In this document: positions 34,723 to 46,425 of the stretch, in pieces | Numbering within the stretch: the stretch's first letter is position 1 | Layout of the letters: each line of letters opens with the position of its first letter | From: Atrichornis clamosus | Lineage: Eukaryota; Chordata; Aves; Passeriformes; Menuridae | Reading direction: 5' to 3' | Assembly: GCA_013400975.1 (NCBI GenBank) | Contig: WBMZ01014087.1 | Coordinates: 216,500-280,499, forward strand | Length of the DNA stretch: 64,000 nucleotides | The notes under the pieces: model-generated | Database searches by the model: none | What the model saw: the letters and a program-made list of their open reading frames with translations, nothing else | Told to the model about the DNA's origin: nothing | Program-made: the position numbers and the translations under genes

Positions 34723-36999
34723 CTTCCTTGGAAAATTGTTTCTTGCCAGAGGTTTAGTAGATGTAAATTACGAACAATATTCTTGAAAGCAAGAATGCTG
34801 AAGAACTGAAATTAAAAAAGGATTCTGTCCTGTTTGATAAACTATGGCATTTGTAAAGATTTTTAGTATCAATAATTCACTTGGAAAAAGAGACAATTTT
34901 AGGTGAAAGTATTCAACTAGAGACAAATGCATTGAATTGATAATATATTTAAAACCTGCAATTTTTAGTAACAGTAAGATGCAATAAAAGCAAACTGCAT
35001 TATCAGGGTGAAAATATTATGGTTTTCTTCAAGAAGCAGCTATTTTATTAATCTCCACAAGCTCCTTATAATTTTACATCAACTGACTTTATTCTTCCCT
35101 TCTCTACTGACCATATACTAACCTCAGTTTACACAGAATGATTTTACCTGCTCTGTAGGAAAAAATTGTGTGAACAGATAGATTTTTTTAAAGCCTTATA
35201 CTTCAAGAATAATGATGAAAATAAAGACCTCTGCATCAGTTAAATGAATAGTTAGAAACAGTGGTGTCTTATATAAAGTAATTTATTGAAATTATAGGTA
35301 TCCTTTTGATCATGTACTTCAGATAATGTACTCCATTTCTGAGTTGCATTACATCAAACGCAGCTTTCATGAAATAATTTGTTTTACTATTGCAAACATT
35401 TGTGCATGCTTTAGTAACTAAGACAGAAATATTGTATTTCGGTCAAGAAACTCTTAAAATTGAGATCTTAAGAATTTTGTCTCAAGGTACTTCACAACAT
35501 TCTCCTGAATATACTGAAAAACAAAGGAGCAGTCGCTCTTTGGGAGAGGGACAGCAAGCTAGACAAAAAATTTAAAAAATATAACAGCTTTTGCACAATT
35601 ATCTCTGCTGCAAAGTCTTGAATGTCTCATTATGTCAAGTGCAGTGATTTACTGAACAAATATTTACACTTTTTCTATCTCTTTTTCTAATGACAACATA
35701 TTAAGTTCTGATTAGCTATTATTTATTGTAATAGCTGAGAGATATTCTACTTGCACTATTTTTATGTTTCAATGAGAAAGAATTGGTTAGACTATGTAAA
35801 TAAAAAAAATGAGGAACGATTAATTTCTGTGTCTGCATATTTTTCATAAGGAAAATTTCAGACACCTTATACAGAGATTTTATTATTTAAGTTTGAAAGA
35901 TACATAAGAACAAACTGTTCAGGTGGTTGTTCAAAGCTGTTGTTAATACAACTGATACTTGTTTAGTTGTATTTCATTTGGAATCACGACTACTTTACTT
36001 AAAGCTTCCAGTGCTTTACCCAAGTATCTCACCTAGCAAAACTGTGAGATACCACAGAGTATTGTAAGAAAATGTCGGTACTTCTCAATTACTGAATGCC
36101 ACCACAGGCAGGAAGACACTTAGAATACCTCATTTCAATATTCAGTGTAACTCTGAAGCTCCTGTCTCCAAACTTTTTCTAAAGAATAATTGTGGTAAAG
36201 TATTATTGTGTTTTCATCTAGGTTTTTAACAACTTCCTTCTGGTATTTTCTCTAGAAGCAACTATTGTACGTACCAAAGAAGGAAAATTAGTCATATTAA
36301 AATGTGACTGAAATGGGAAAAATATTCAGTGAAAATTAGAATAGCAAGCAACTAGTAGATTTCTACTGTAAGCAATACAGATACATGTTATACAGTCTAG
36401 GATTCTATATATTTCTCAGGAAAAAAAGCCTGTATATAGTAATATGAACCTTGTGGCAGACATCTGCGTGCTTCTCTTTCTCCCTATAACTGTGTAAAGA
36501 TGATCGTTAGAGGGAGCCATCATCATCCAGAGTGCTTAACCAGGGGCAAAGAGATGTTCATGGTTTCTTCCTCTTCAGTCCTTTGTCTGCTTGTGGTAAT
36601 TTTTATCTATTTACTAGCATCTTACTCTCTCTTGTTTACAGTTCTCCATTGCATCCAGACTTCTTATATGGAGAATCTTACACAGATGCTGGGAACTTTT
36701 GGAGATTTTGTTACCCTTAAATTGTTTTTTCCAGATCCCATGATTACATTCCTTTAATGAGCAGTGAAGGACCATTGATGGCTTGTTCACAGCCATCCAG
36801 CCTCCTCTGTTTATCACTCTTGCATTAGATTCTAGGGTCATAGATAGATATTTCACTCTACATAGTTTAATTAAGCTATTATCACACCCTGAGCACGACC
36901 TCTTCTCTCCACCCCCCGTGGCTTTTTCAGCCTGGGCTCAGGGCCAGGTTTTGATGCAATTGTTTTGTTTAGAATCTGGCTGCTGATGAAAGGGCTAAT
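34723..36999. other. Non-coding AT-rich DNA, nothing recognised
   Basis: No gene or confident repeat. It is AT-rich to about 36480, then more mixed. A TAGATAGATA word occurs near 36841-36850. Open frames up to 85 codons (36500-36757) have no recognisable domain. Confidence 0.6.
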
Positions 37000-37410
37000 T
37001 GTGGAAATGTTCTGTGAGAAATGTGTGCTGGGGAGCCATGTTGGAGGCCATGGCCTACCAGGGCTGTCCTAACATTTGTTACTATAATAACAGTACATGC
37101 AACAATAGCCACAACATCGTTGATAAAGATAAGAAAAAGATAGAAGGGTAGATTAATCAAACAGTGGTTAGATAATTGCTGTTACAGATAAAGAAGCAAA
37201 GGCTTGGCTACAGACTGGCCAAGGTGAGTCCAAGCAAGGCGTGACACTCCCTGAGGACCGTAAACCTGACAAAAGGCTTGTGGTCTGTTACTGGCAGCGA
37301 CAATGCCACCCCTTGTAGGCTGCAGGGCTTCACTACACTGCTCATCTTTCAACATTTATTGATCTTCACTGTGGTCTATGTCTCTTCTGTTAACCAGATA
37401 AAACACATAG
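37000..37410 (+). mobile_element. Possible LTR of an unassigned ERV family
   Basis: The block opens TGTGGAAATGTTCTGTGAGA and has LTR-like mixed composition: GC-rich 5' blocks such as 'ctggggagccatgttggagg', an A-rich centre with 'gataaagataagaaaaagat', and a GC-rich part near 37210-37330. It is bounded by AT-rich unique DNA. I recall similar LTR starts in songbird ERVs but cannot confirm the family. No target duplication or exact 3' end was found, so the end is approximate. Confidence 0.4.
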
Positions 37411-40400
37411 TAGACTGCTTGGAAAAAAAAAAGTTCTATTTGGGGACTGCTAGAAGAGTGGTTATCTTTCTTTCTGCATGAAGACTAGAATTAAAGTACA
37501 TTCTGACCTTTAGAAATATTATTCCCCTGTAAGAAAAAGAAAAGGAAAGAGCTACCCTGTCATGACTAGGCAGACTTCTATTTATATTGGTCTCACATTC
37601 TTGATTTTCAAACCTTAGGATTCATTTCATATACTTCATAAAATTTCCAATGCTTTGTTCAAATAACTTTGGTTATCTTTCCCTGAAGTCGATATAATTC
37701 TTTTACCATTTTTCACAGTATCAATATTGTTTATGAGTGATCTTTTCTCTACAGCTTTTGCTGTATTTTTATACACTTTTTTTTCCAGTATTAATTCTAA
37801 AAGACAGAAATCCAGGGAAATACATCTTGTGGCTTCAGGGGGATGAATCTCTCAATTTTTTTTTGCAATGTATTATTTTCCTGAGGATGACTATCAAAAT
37901 AGCAAGAATGGGAAAGGTACACTTTAAATTCAACATGTTAATTCTGTTGTTTCTTAACAAGTGTTGTAAAATCTTTCAGAAGACAAACTAATGCCCTGAC
38001 CTACTGAAGTTTTAGGCAGGTGAGTAAGCATCCTAGCTGGTGCACAGCTAAAATTAAATTGTGACTATCAGGTATTACAGGTAGAGTTTTTGGAACATGA
38101 TTATAGACACATGATTCAGGTGGATTATGGCACTCGATGAGCTAGCCACTTGCGTCTTTCAAGACTATTCAGCACAGTTTTGTTGTTACCTGATGTGAAA
38201 ATCAATTTGAATTACGATTTAAATTGACTTCTAGTCACTTTCTAGAAGTACTTTGATAGAAAGGTTTTGTGTACCAGGACATGCAGGTTTGCATGACCTG
38301 CCGTAGAGCACTTCGTAGGTGTTTTCTCCCTTTTCTCTCTTCAGCAGTCATTAGCATATCTGAACACTACCATCATGTTATCTGTCGCAGTCCACCGCAG
38401 TCTTCACTGTGAAAGGCTACTTCATTCAGTCTTCTCTTCAGTAGCACTTCTGGGAATCATGATTCTATTGATGCTTTTCAAATAGGTTTGTCTTACTCAA
38501 AGTTTAGAGTTCAAAATCATTCACAGTATTATACCTGAGGATTTAATGAGGTACAGTAAAGTTTATTTTTTTGTCTTGCTTAGAACACTATGGCAGTACT
38601 GACTTCAATTGATCCCATATCTCTCTATCACTCACAGCTTCTCTTTCCTGAACAGCTGCATCCTAGGATGTTGTTCCTGATCCTGTATTCATGAAACTGA
38701 TGGTTTCTGCTTGAATACAGTATTTTGCAGTTCTAATGACTTTTATAAGTTTTCTTTATCTCCTCAAAAATCTTAAAAAATTACATATAGACTCACTTTT
38801 GCAGTCATATCTAGGGAACTAGACCAAGATTTTTTGTACTGTACTGTGTGCCCAGTTTTACATGTTTTGATTTTCAAGACTACTGGGTACATTGTAACAA
38901 GTTGTGTTCTCTTGGCAATGCCTATTCTTATCACAGCTTGATAAGCTTCCCATGAGGTCATCTGCTTTACATTTCTAAAGAACGTATTCACCTGATATTT
39001 TAGTGGTGCCTTAAGTTCCCTTTTGCTTTGGCTGTAAAATCTATGCGATTCTATCTGTTTTAGATACATGCTCATGTTGCATGCAGGCAAAACACAAGAC
39101 AAGCTTGCAATCAGTTCAAAGAAGCTACTCGTTTGCTTTGTTTTCCATCTGAGATTAGGAATAATTAGTGTTACATGGAAGTGATTTTTTCTAAATCTCT
39201 AAATCTTTTCTCTAAATACAACTTCTCAGTCTTGCTGAGTTCTTATTGGGTTTCTTATCCTAGGCTTTTAGGTAGACATAAAAAAACCCCTTTCAGTTTA
39301 TGTACAGTACCAATTTCCACAGGTTTAATATTTCACTTTTTTCCCTTGTCCCAGCCATGTTGCTGTAAAACGCTGCCACACAAATGAATATTTTCTCACC
39401 ACAGACGTGCTCAATTGCACTTGCCAATCAAGTCTTTGCTATATAAGAAATTTTTGATTGCCTGGTTGTAACAGAATTTCTTCCACAGTTATCCAGTGTT
39501 AATGTTTAACAAAGATACTGCTTTTTGTTTCAAGACTTAAATTCATTTATGTTCAGTGTCTTCTGTAGATATCTGGAGGCATTGACACTTCATTAAAGAA
39601 AGGTTTCCTACTCTACAACCTACTAAAATAACTAGTTTTATTCTAATTATATATATTCAGTATCCTTCCCAAACCTAATTCTGTTTTCTGAACAGACTTT
39701 TAGAAAGGTATTACGTGCAAAAACTTAGATCCATCTAATAAAAATCAGTTAATTATAAGTTCAATTATTATTATATTCTTAAAACCAAATAATTCCAGTA
39801 AGACATGAGACATTGAAAATGTGATATTATCACCACCCAAGCAAAGTTAAGTGTATCTATATATGCTAATTCTCTCGTCAGTTGTGATTATTGCACTGTT
39901 CTCTCAAAACTGTTAATTTGGTGTTTCTTCTTTTCCTGCAGTGAACCATTTTTTCCTACAAATATCACCTACCTATTTAGCATCAGCATCAGTTTAGCCT
40001 ATTTCTTTATTCCTCAGCTTTCATATGAGGTTTTGTCAAGTCTTAGTCTTGGAACTGACCAACTCTCTTTCACAGAGAATATTGAATTGTGGTTATTTTG
40101 TGCCTGATTAGCTGCAATTTTTTTCAGGAAATTTGCATAGTATTTTTCCTATTCCTTGAATGGAGTGCTCTCATTCATAACATTTAGAAGACTTATGAAG
40201 GTTTGGCCTATGAACCTCTGAAACAGGAATAATTTGAACACAACTCGTAATTTTATGTACTTTTAAGTTTTTCCATTCTGAGGCAGACAGTTGTATACAA
40301 GATGTCTCTCCTAGAGAAAAATAAAGGTGTGTCTCAAAGAGAAAGTTGTCAAAATCAGAAGTTGCTTTCTGCGCCTTTATCTATAGGTCATATCCTTTAT

Positions 40401-42267
40401 TTCAGTCTAAAGTAGGTCACAATAGCTGCTTCAACCAGCCACAAACTGGGGGTGTAACTGCATGCACTGGCTCAAAGTATGTCAAGAAGTAGGAATATGG
40501 ATTTTACTCTCACATTTTGTGCTTGCTGCTCTGCCTGGTTTTGGCCAAGATTGAGTACTTGATCTTGGCCAAAGCTGTGGCATGCACAACTTTTTTTACC
40601 TGGACTGCTGTGAAAAATTTTACACGTAATGTCAGAATCTTGGTTACTCTGCTATGTTAGTTGGTATCCTATGTCATACTTGATTTCTAGAGAGACACAA
40701 GAGCCTGAGCCCTCAATTACACTGGGCAAACCTATGATTCTAATGGCTTATGGGAAGGTAATTGAGTAATACAGTTCTGAAGGCAGCTGGGTTAAGTATT
40801 ACGTTAATACCTAATTACCAATAAACTCATGTCCTTCATGTGGCCTACAACGAGTTTTTCATGTCTGGGAGAATGAAGTGCTTCAGTTTTGTCAAAGGCA
40901 ACTCTCTTCACAATTTATATACTTCCTTTTGATATGGAGCAATAGTTACTGTTTTTAATGGAAAATAAAACACTGTTGTTGCTCTTTCAGATGGATGAAG
41001 TGGTTGGGGAGATAATGTATTCACTAGGTGCCTTGTGTCTAGAACTCATGGTGAAGTGCTTGGAAAACTTTTGAGAGAAAAAACAGAAAACAAAGGATTT
41101 CCTATAGGAACAGTGATGACATGGTTTTAATCAGCTGTTGAGAGACCAATGCACAATTCCTTCATTTTCAGGACTGAAATTGGGTGCAGCCTTTGCATAG
41201 TTGTGCTAGATTTTAACGTTAATAACGAGAAGCAACAGTTAACCCCAGTTACATCTAAGGAATTGAAAATTTGCAATGAATTATTTTTCCTGAATTTCTG
41301 AAGTGCATGTACATGTGCAGTGAAATTTAACAAATATTAAGAGAATATTTCTCCATCAGTTTGACCTGAGAATTATTTGGTTTGGATACAAGAGTAGCAT
41401 TAAGAGCAGTTACTGGAATTTGTTCAAATGGTAGAAGGAACACCTAAGGCTGCATTGTGAATAGAGACAATGGGAATGGAGCCATATTTCAAGACAAACC
41501 TCTATGAACTGAATGAAAATTCAGTCGACTTATGGTAGCTGTAAATGTTGTAATAGACAGCTTAGAGTATATGTAAGATGGTGAAAAGTACTAAATAGCG
41601 AGTGTATCTGAAGATTCTGTTAATCAGAATGAAGATTTTGGAGCTTAGAAAAGAAGATGCACTATGATTTAATTGAAAACCAGGATCTGATAAAAGCTGA
41701 AAAATAGATGTGTACAGCATGAACCAAAATATATGTTTAAGTTATTCTGTATCTTTATATGTGCAAATGATAATATCATTCCATATTTTGAAATGCTTTG
41801 GACTCACTCCATTCAGTAGCTCTTTCAACACTAATTTTAGTATTCACCTTTCCTAAAGAACTGAGGTCAAAAAAGCTGTAACAATATTCTTAGATATATG
41901 ACCCTTGTATCACCTTTGGGAACTTCAGAATCTACAATTTTGCTAATAGTAAGTACACTGCATATACTATCCTTGTGTGTATTCCTCTGGGGTTTTCTGA
42001 GAGGGAAGATGTGCTCATTGAACTTTATGGTATTTCTCATTTTGTATTTAATATATTTAGTAAGGATAATATTATTCTGGTTTCTTTAAGCAGGGACATA
42101 CAAGCACCCAGGTTTTTTACCTGCAAAAAGGAATTCATCCAAGTCAGGGAAGTAAGTTTTAAAAATAAGAAATACTGTAATAACTATCTTTGGTTTCTAA
42201 GGTTTAAATGTCATAATTTTTAATGTGAAATTTAATAAAATAGTAAGAAGGGTATATCCAGAAGCAG
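37411..42267. other. Non-coding AT-rich DNA with one near-palindrome
   Basis: Almost 5 kb with no gene and no assigned transposon. The notable feature is the 34-bp near-palindrome at 40540-40573, listed separately. A short inverted repeat (CTTCTAG...CTAGAAG) occurs near 38229-38250. Open frames up to 109 codons (38773-39102, minus) are unrecognised. Confidence 0.65.
40540..40573. repeat. 34-bp near-perfect palindrome
   Basis: Arms TTTGGCCAAGAT (40540-40551) and ATCTTGGCCAAA (40562-40573) are perfectly complementary, and the centre AGTACT (40554-40559) is itself palindromic. Only the two base pairs between arm and centre (40552-40553 against 40560-40561) fail to match. Each arm carries TTGGC/GCCAA, the half-site recognised by NFI proteins. 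Whether it is a protein site, a cruciform or chance is unknown. Confidence 0.85.
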
Positions 42268-42752
42268 CCTAAAGGAGGCTATTCTCCCCTCCTTTCAGCT
42301 CCCATGAGACCCCACCTGAGTATTGCATCCAGCTCTGGGGCCCCCAACATAAGGAGGAGGTGGAACTGTTGGAGCAAGTCCAGAGGACAGACACCGAGTT
42401 GATCAGGGGGCTGGAGCATCTCTCCTATGAAGTCAGAGTGAGCGAGTTGGGGTTGTTCTACACAGAGAAGAGAAAGGAGACCTTATAGCAGCCTTACAGT
42501 ACCTAAGGGGATCTACAAGAGAGCTGGAGAGGGACTTTGGACAAGGGCATGTAGTGACAGGGTAAGGGGGAATGGCTTTAAGCTGAAAGACCCTAGGTTT
42601 AGAAAAGATATTGGGAAGAAATTATTCACTGTAAGGGTGGAAAGGCACTTGAATAGGTTGCCCAGGGAAGCCGTAGATGCCCCATCGAGAAAGGGTTCAA
42701 GGCCAGGTTAGATGGATCTTTGGGCAACCTGGTGGATTTGATACCTTGTAAG
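42268..42752 (+). mobile_element. CR1 LINE 3' end, plus strand
   Basis: Sense CR1 landmarks in order: 'gagaccccacctgagtattg', 'gctctggggcccccaacata', 'ggctggagcatctctcctat', 'gagttggggttgttctacac', 'acagggtaagggggaatggc', 'cactgtaagggtggaaaggc' and 'ttgggcaacctggtggattt'. It covers the ORF2 C-terminus and 3' UTR and loses the terminal octamers after about 42752. The ORF2 frame is broken. Confidence 0.93.
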
Positions 42753-45700
42753 ATCTCAAGTAGACTAAGTTCTCAGAAAACTAGAGTGACTGGCTTTCCT
42801 ATCTCCCTTCTCTCTCATCTGAAACTCCTAGCTAAAGAAGACAAGATCACTAGGCTACCAAGTTCTTGTTACAGAAGAGATATATAAGAGGAACAGCCTA
42901 TTTTCATCTCTAGGAAGTCAGAAGAGAGACAAATATACTTTGCCATTTCACTGGTGCCTCTGTAAAGGTTCTGCTAGTGCTGACTCTCGAACAAGGGGAC
43001 AATGAGATATTTCTGGTTTTTCTTTACCCAGTTGCAGCATCTTGTTGCTGACTGTTTTGTAAAGGTCACAGGTGATTTCTGTGCATTGTCATTGTTGGTC
43101 CTATTAATAGACATGTTCTCTGTTCTATGTCCTCCACCTCTTGTTCAGTGAATCGAGGTTACTAGATGTCTCTCTGTTATCTGAACCCAAGATGTCTTCA
43201 TCACATTAGCTCTTTTATTTGTATAAATTTTGTGGTTTTGCATGATTTACATATAAAATATGTGACATTTTTGTACTTCAACAGTCATAAACCAATGTTA
43301 CAACAATAGAAAAAGTCTGTACTTGCTGAATGCTGATTTAAGCATACTTTAATAATTTTCATAAACCACTGGCATGCTGATTTGTTGTCTCAGGATGTTG
43401 ACATATTCAGAGCACACAGAAGAGGAAGTGAAGGTGAAAAGAAGAAAGTATTTTGTCTTGAACTCAGCATGACAGGCATAATTATTCTCTTACTCTTTCA
43501 GTGAGCTACTGACACAGTTGGTCACTGAAAGCTTTGAGCTTGAATCCAAATAATAAAGGCATTGACTTTGAAAAGACCTAAGCATGCAAATAACTTTTAT
43601 CTCATGAATACTACTATTGATTTTGATGAGACTCTAGAAGTTCATAAAGTCCTGTGGGTGCATAAGCTTTAGGGTCCAAGCCTGAGGCTAGAGATGGTTT
43701 CAATATTTTTGTGTTTGAGATTCTTTAAGACAACAAAGAACTTAACTCACAATTCAGTTCACATTTATCAATTTTCTTTTTATTACTTTTTCATCCCAGG
43801 TATAGAATTTCAGTTTTAGTACAGATAGAATGAAAACTGGCACAGGAGCTAATTTTGCCTTTGGCGAAAAAATATAAAGAAAAACAAACTAGCTCTTAGC
43901 CATATCAATACAAATATGCACATCCTGAATATGTCAGAATATCTTAATTGTGGGCTACCTAAGAAGCATTGATAATAACATTACTAATGCTAAGATCACC
44001 TCTTGTGGAAAAAAATGTGAAAGTCTTTTCAAGTACTAAGGGTTTCTGAAGCTGAACTAAGTTATTTCCTAATAATTTAAGTATCTGTGAAGAAAATTGT
44101 GTCAAAATCTAGGTGAGTTGCACTACTTTTTGAGCCTGATAATTCATAATCTGAAATATATCCATCTACTGTGTGGCTCAGTAATAGCTGTCTAGAGGAC
44201 TTTATCTTGTTCTTGAATCATAAAATATCAATGGGAGAGGGAAGGCACAGGGCTCCTTGACCTCTGTCAGGTTTGGAAGAATCCAAGGGACTGTGTATGC
44301 ATAACAGCCATATGTCTCAGTCTCTAAGTCAGACATAATGGCTGACAAGTCATATTTATTTATGATACCTAAAAATACTGTCCTAGATCAAAATGGGTAC
44401 ATTACCAAAGCATACCTTAAGTCAAGTAACCAAGATTTATTTCTTATTTTTGTCTTTGCTGCATCAATATTGCAGTAGTCTGTACATTGAGACTGTCTAA
44501 AATATGGAAAGGGAAAATTAGGCATTTCTTGCGCATTTCATACGGCTTTCTCTGATAGTTCATTGTATCAGTCTTCAGTATAAAATCAGGTAATGTGGAA
44601 TCTGATGTGTATTTGGAGAACACAGTTGGGCAAGTATGCCGGTTGACTATCTGCAAATGTCAGCATGAATTTAAACTGGTCCTGGCAATGTCTGTTTGAA
44701 GGTGATAGGGCTTGTTTCTATTCCACAGAGTTAAGAAATACTTGAGATGCCTGCTATAAAAAGTCTGACATCCAAGAGTATGCCTTCATGAATGGCAATC
44801 AGAAGAGATTCTTTAGTCTGAGCTCAACTAAAAGAAAGCTGTTTTCCTACAAACCACTCAAATTCTTGATTTGCTTCTCTTGACTGAAATAACTTGATGC
44901 AGTTGATATAAAAGCTCTTTTTGTGAGTTTGTTCCTTTTTTTTCCTTATGAACAGCCTTTTAGTAAAAAGGCAACACTGTAAAAGCTGGCAAAATTATGT
45001 GACTGAACAACAAGATTTTGAATTTTTCCAAATTCTGTGGTTCTATTTAACTCTCAATTTGATAAAAATTGATCTGTTGCATCCTTAGCAGCCATTATTT
45101 ACAAATTAGAACAAAAATTCTTTGTGTTTCTTCTATAATCAGAATTCAAATTTAAAGTAGTTACCAAAGTCATATGCTTATTCTTCTTACACTGAAACCT
45201 TGGATTACATATTACCCCTGTTTTGCTTAGTTTCAATGATTTTCAGAGTTCTCAAGCATCATGGCTGAAATCTTTTAATGAACTGTTTTGCCTCCTCCTT
45301 TTCTACATTGCTGCTATTTTTAAAAACACTGTTACCATTCCACTTGGAAGTAAAATAAAAGAAAATCTCAAGTTTTGACAAAAGAAAGATAAAGCAGTCT
45401 TACTACTGAAAAACATCAGTATTTTGATGAAGGCACCGTAAATCCTAGAAAGGAATCACTAACATTGTTTTCATGAAAGGCAGTGTCAAAAGGAAAGCTA
45501 CTGGGAGGCACAGACAGTGTGCATAGACATGTGCATCTGCATTAATTGACCACCTCTTCCTGCTGAAGTAGGATCAGGCAATTAAAAGATTAATTACAAC
45601 AGAAAGGGGTAATGTATTTGAAAGTCCTATAATAAGAGCTCCACATGGGTGCTGAATTCTTTGGATGCAAATTGTTAAGCAGCACAAAGAAATAGCTACA

Positions 45701-46120
45701 CGTAGAAGGCAGGCTGCTGACCTTGATGGAGATTAAAAATATGTAACATTTGACAATGACTTATTATAATATAAAAAAGAGTGTACATGAATTAATTTGA
45801 GTTCATAAAATTATTTTGTAAAGTATTTTGGTGTGTCCTCTTCACCCAGTGTTTCCCTCCTTCCTGTGGACTTATTAACTTAGTTTTTTTAGCTCTAGTT
45901 TAGTTCTTTAGTTAAATGTATCTTATTAAGAAAGATTCATTAGCTGGAGAACAACATTTGTCAGTGTAGTTGGTTCAGTTCAAATTGGAGTTGGCTTTCT
46001 CATATATTTTACATGCTTTCTTGTCTTCAGTATTTTAATTTTTTTTTATACAACTCTATATTTTCTCTATAATACTCATGTTGAGAGTTTCTTTTTAGCT
46101 TTTTTTTTATTATCAGTGCA
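42753..46120. other. Non-coding DNA with a candidate conserved element
   Basis: No gene is supported. The 45480-45720 part looks less decayed and carries homeodomain-type TAATTA words and an octamer (ATGCAAAT, 45665-45672); see findings. The rest is ordinary AT-rich sequence. Confidence 0.6.
45665..45672 (+). promoter_or_regulatory. Octamer motif ATGCAAAT
   Basis: Exact POU-domain octamer, near ATTAATTG at 45541-45548 and TTAATTAC at 45590-45597. A lone octamer is expected by chance about once per 30 kb per strand pair, so it matters only because of the surrounding motif cluster. Confidence 0.3.
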
Positions 46121-46216
46121 GCACTGTTGGGAAAAATTTCTAAAAAGTTTGTTTATACTAATTGATTGATTTTAGAACAATGCATAATCCATTTTTAATT
46201 TCCTAGGCTCACCTTT
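46121..46216 (+). repeat. First copy of a perfect 96-bp duplication
   Basis: Identical by eye to 46218-46313, with only a single N (46217) between the two copies. Most likely the two sides of a contig join that were not merged. Confidence 0.95.
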
Positions 46217-46217
46217 N
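46217..46217. other. Assembly gap (single N)
   Basis: The only ambiguous base noticed in the window, placed exactly at the junction of the 96-bp duplication. Confidence 0.98.
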
Positions 46218-46313
46218 GCACTGTTGGGAAAAATTTCTAAAAAGTTTGTTTATACTAATTGATTGATTTTAGAACAATGCATAATCCATTTTTAATTTCC
46301 TAGGCTCACCTTT
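46218..46313 (+). repeat. Second copy of a perfect 96-bp duplication
   Basis: Repeats 46121-46216 from 'gcactgttgggaaaaatttc' to 'ctcaccttt' with no visible difference. It is probably an assembly artefact; a true tandem duplication would need confirming. Confidence 0.95.
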
Positions 46314-46425
46314 CACTTGAAGACCTTTAAAATGCCTTATAACATATCTGCCACTGCATTTTTATAAAATTATTTACATTTGTATAACTTGATATGAATT
46401 AAACTCCATTTGTAGTGAAGTTCTC

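Noticed and set aside
37980..38019. 40-bp microexon candidate between an AG and CAG|GTGAGTAAG
   Set aside because: Stops in all three frames and a weak polypyrimidine tract. The donor match alone is expected by chance.
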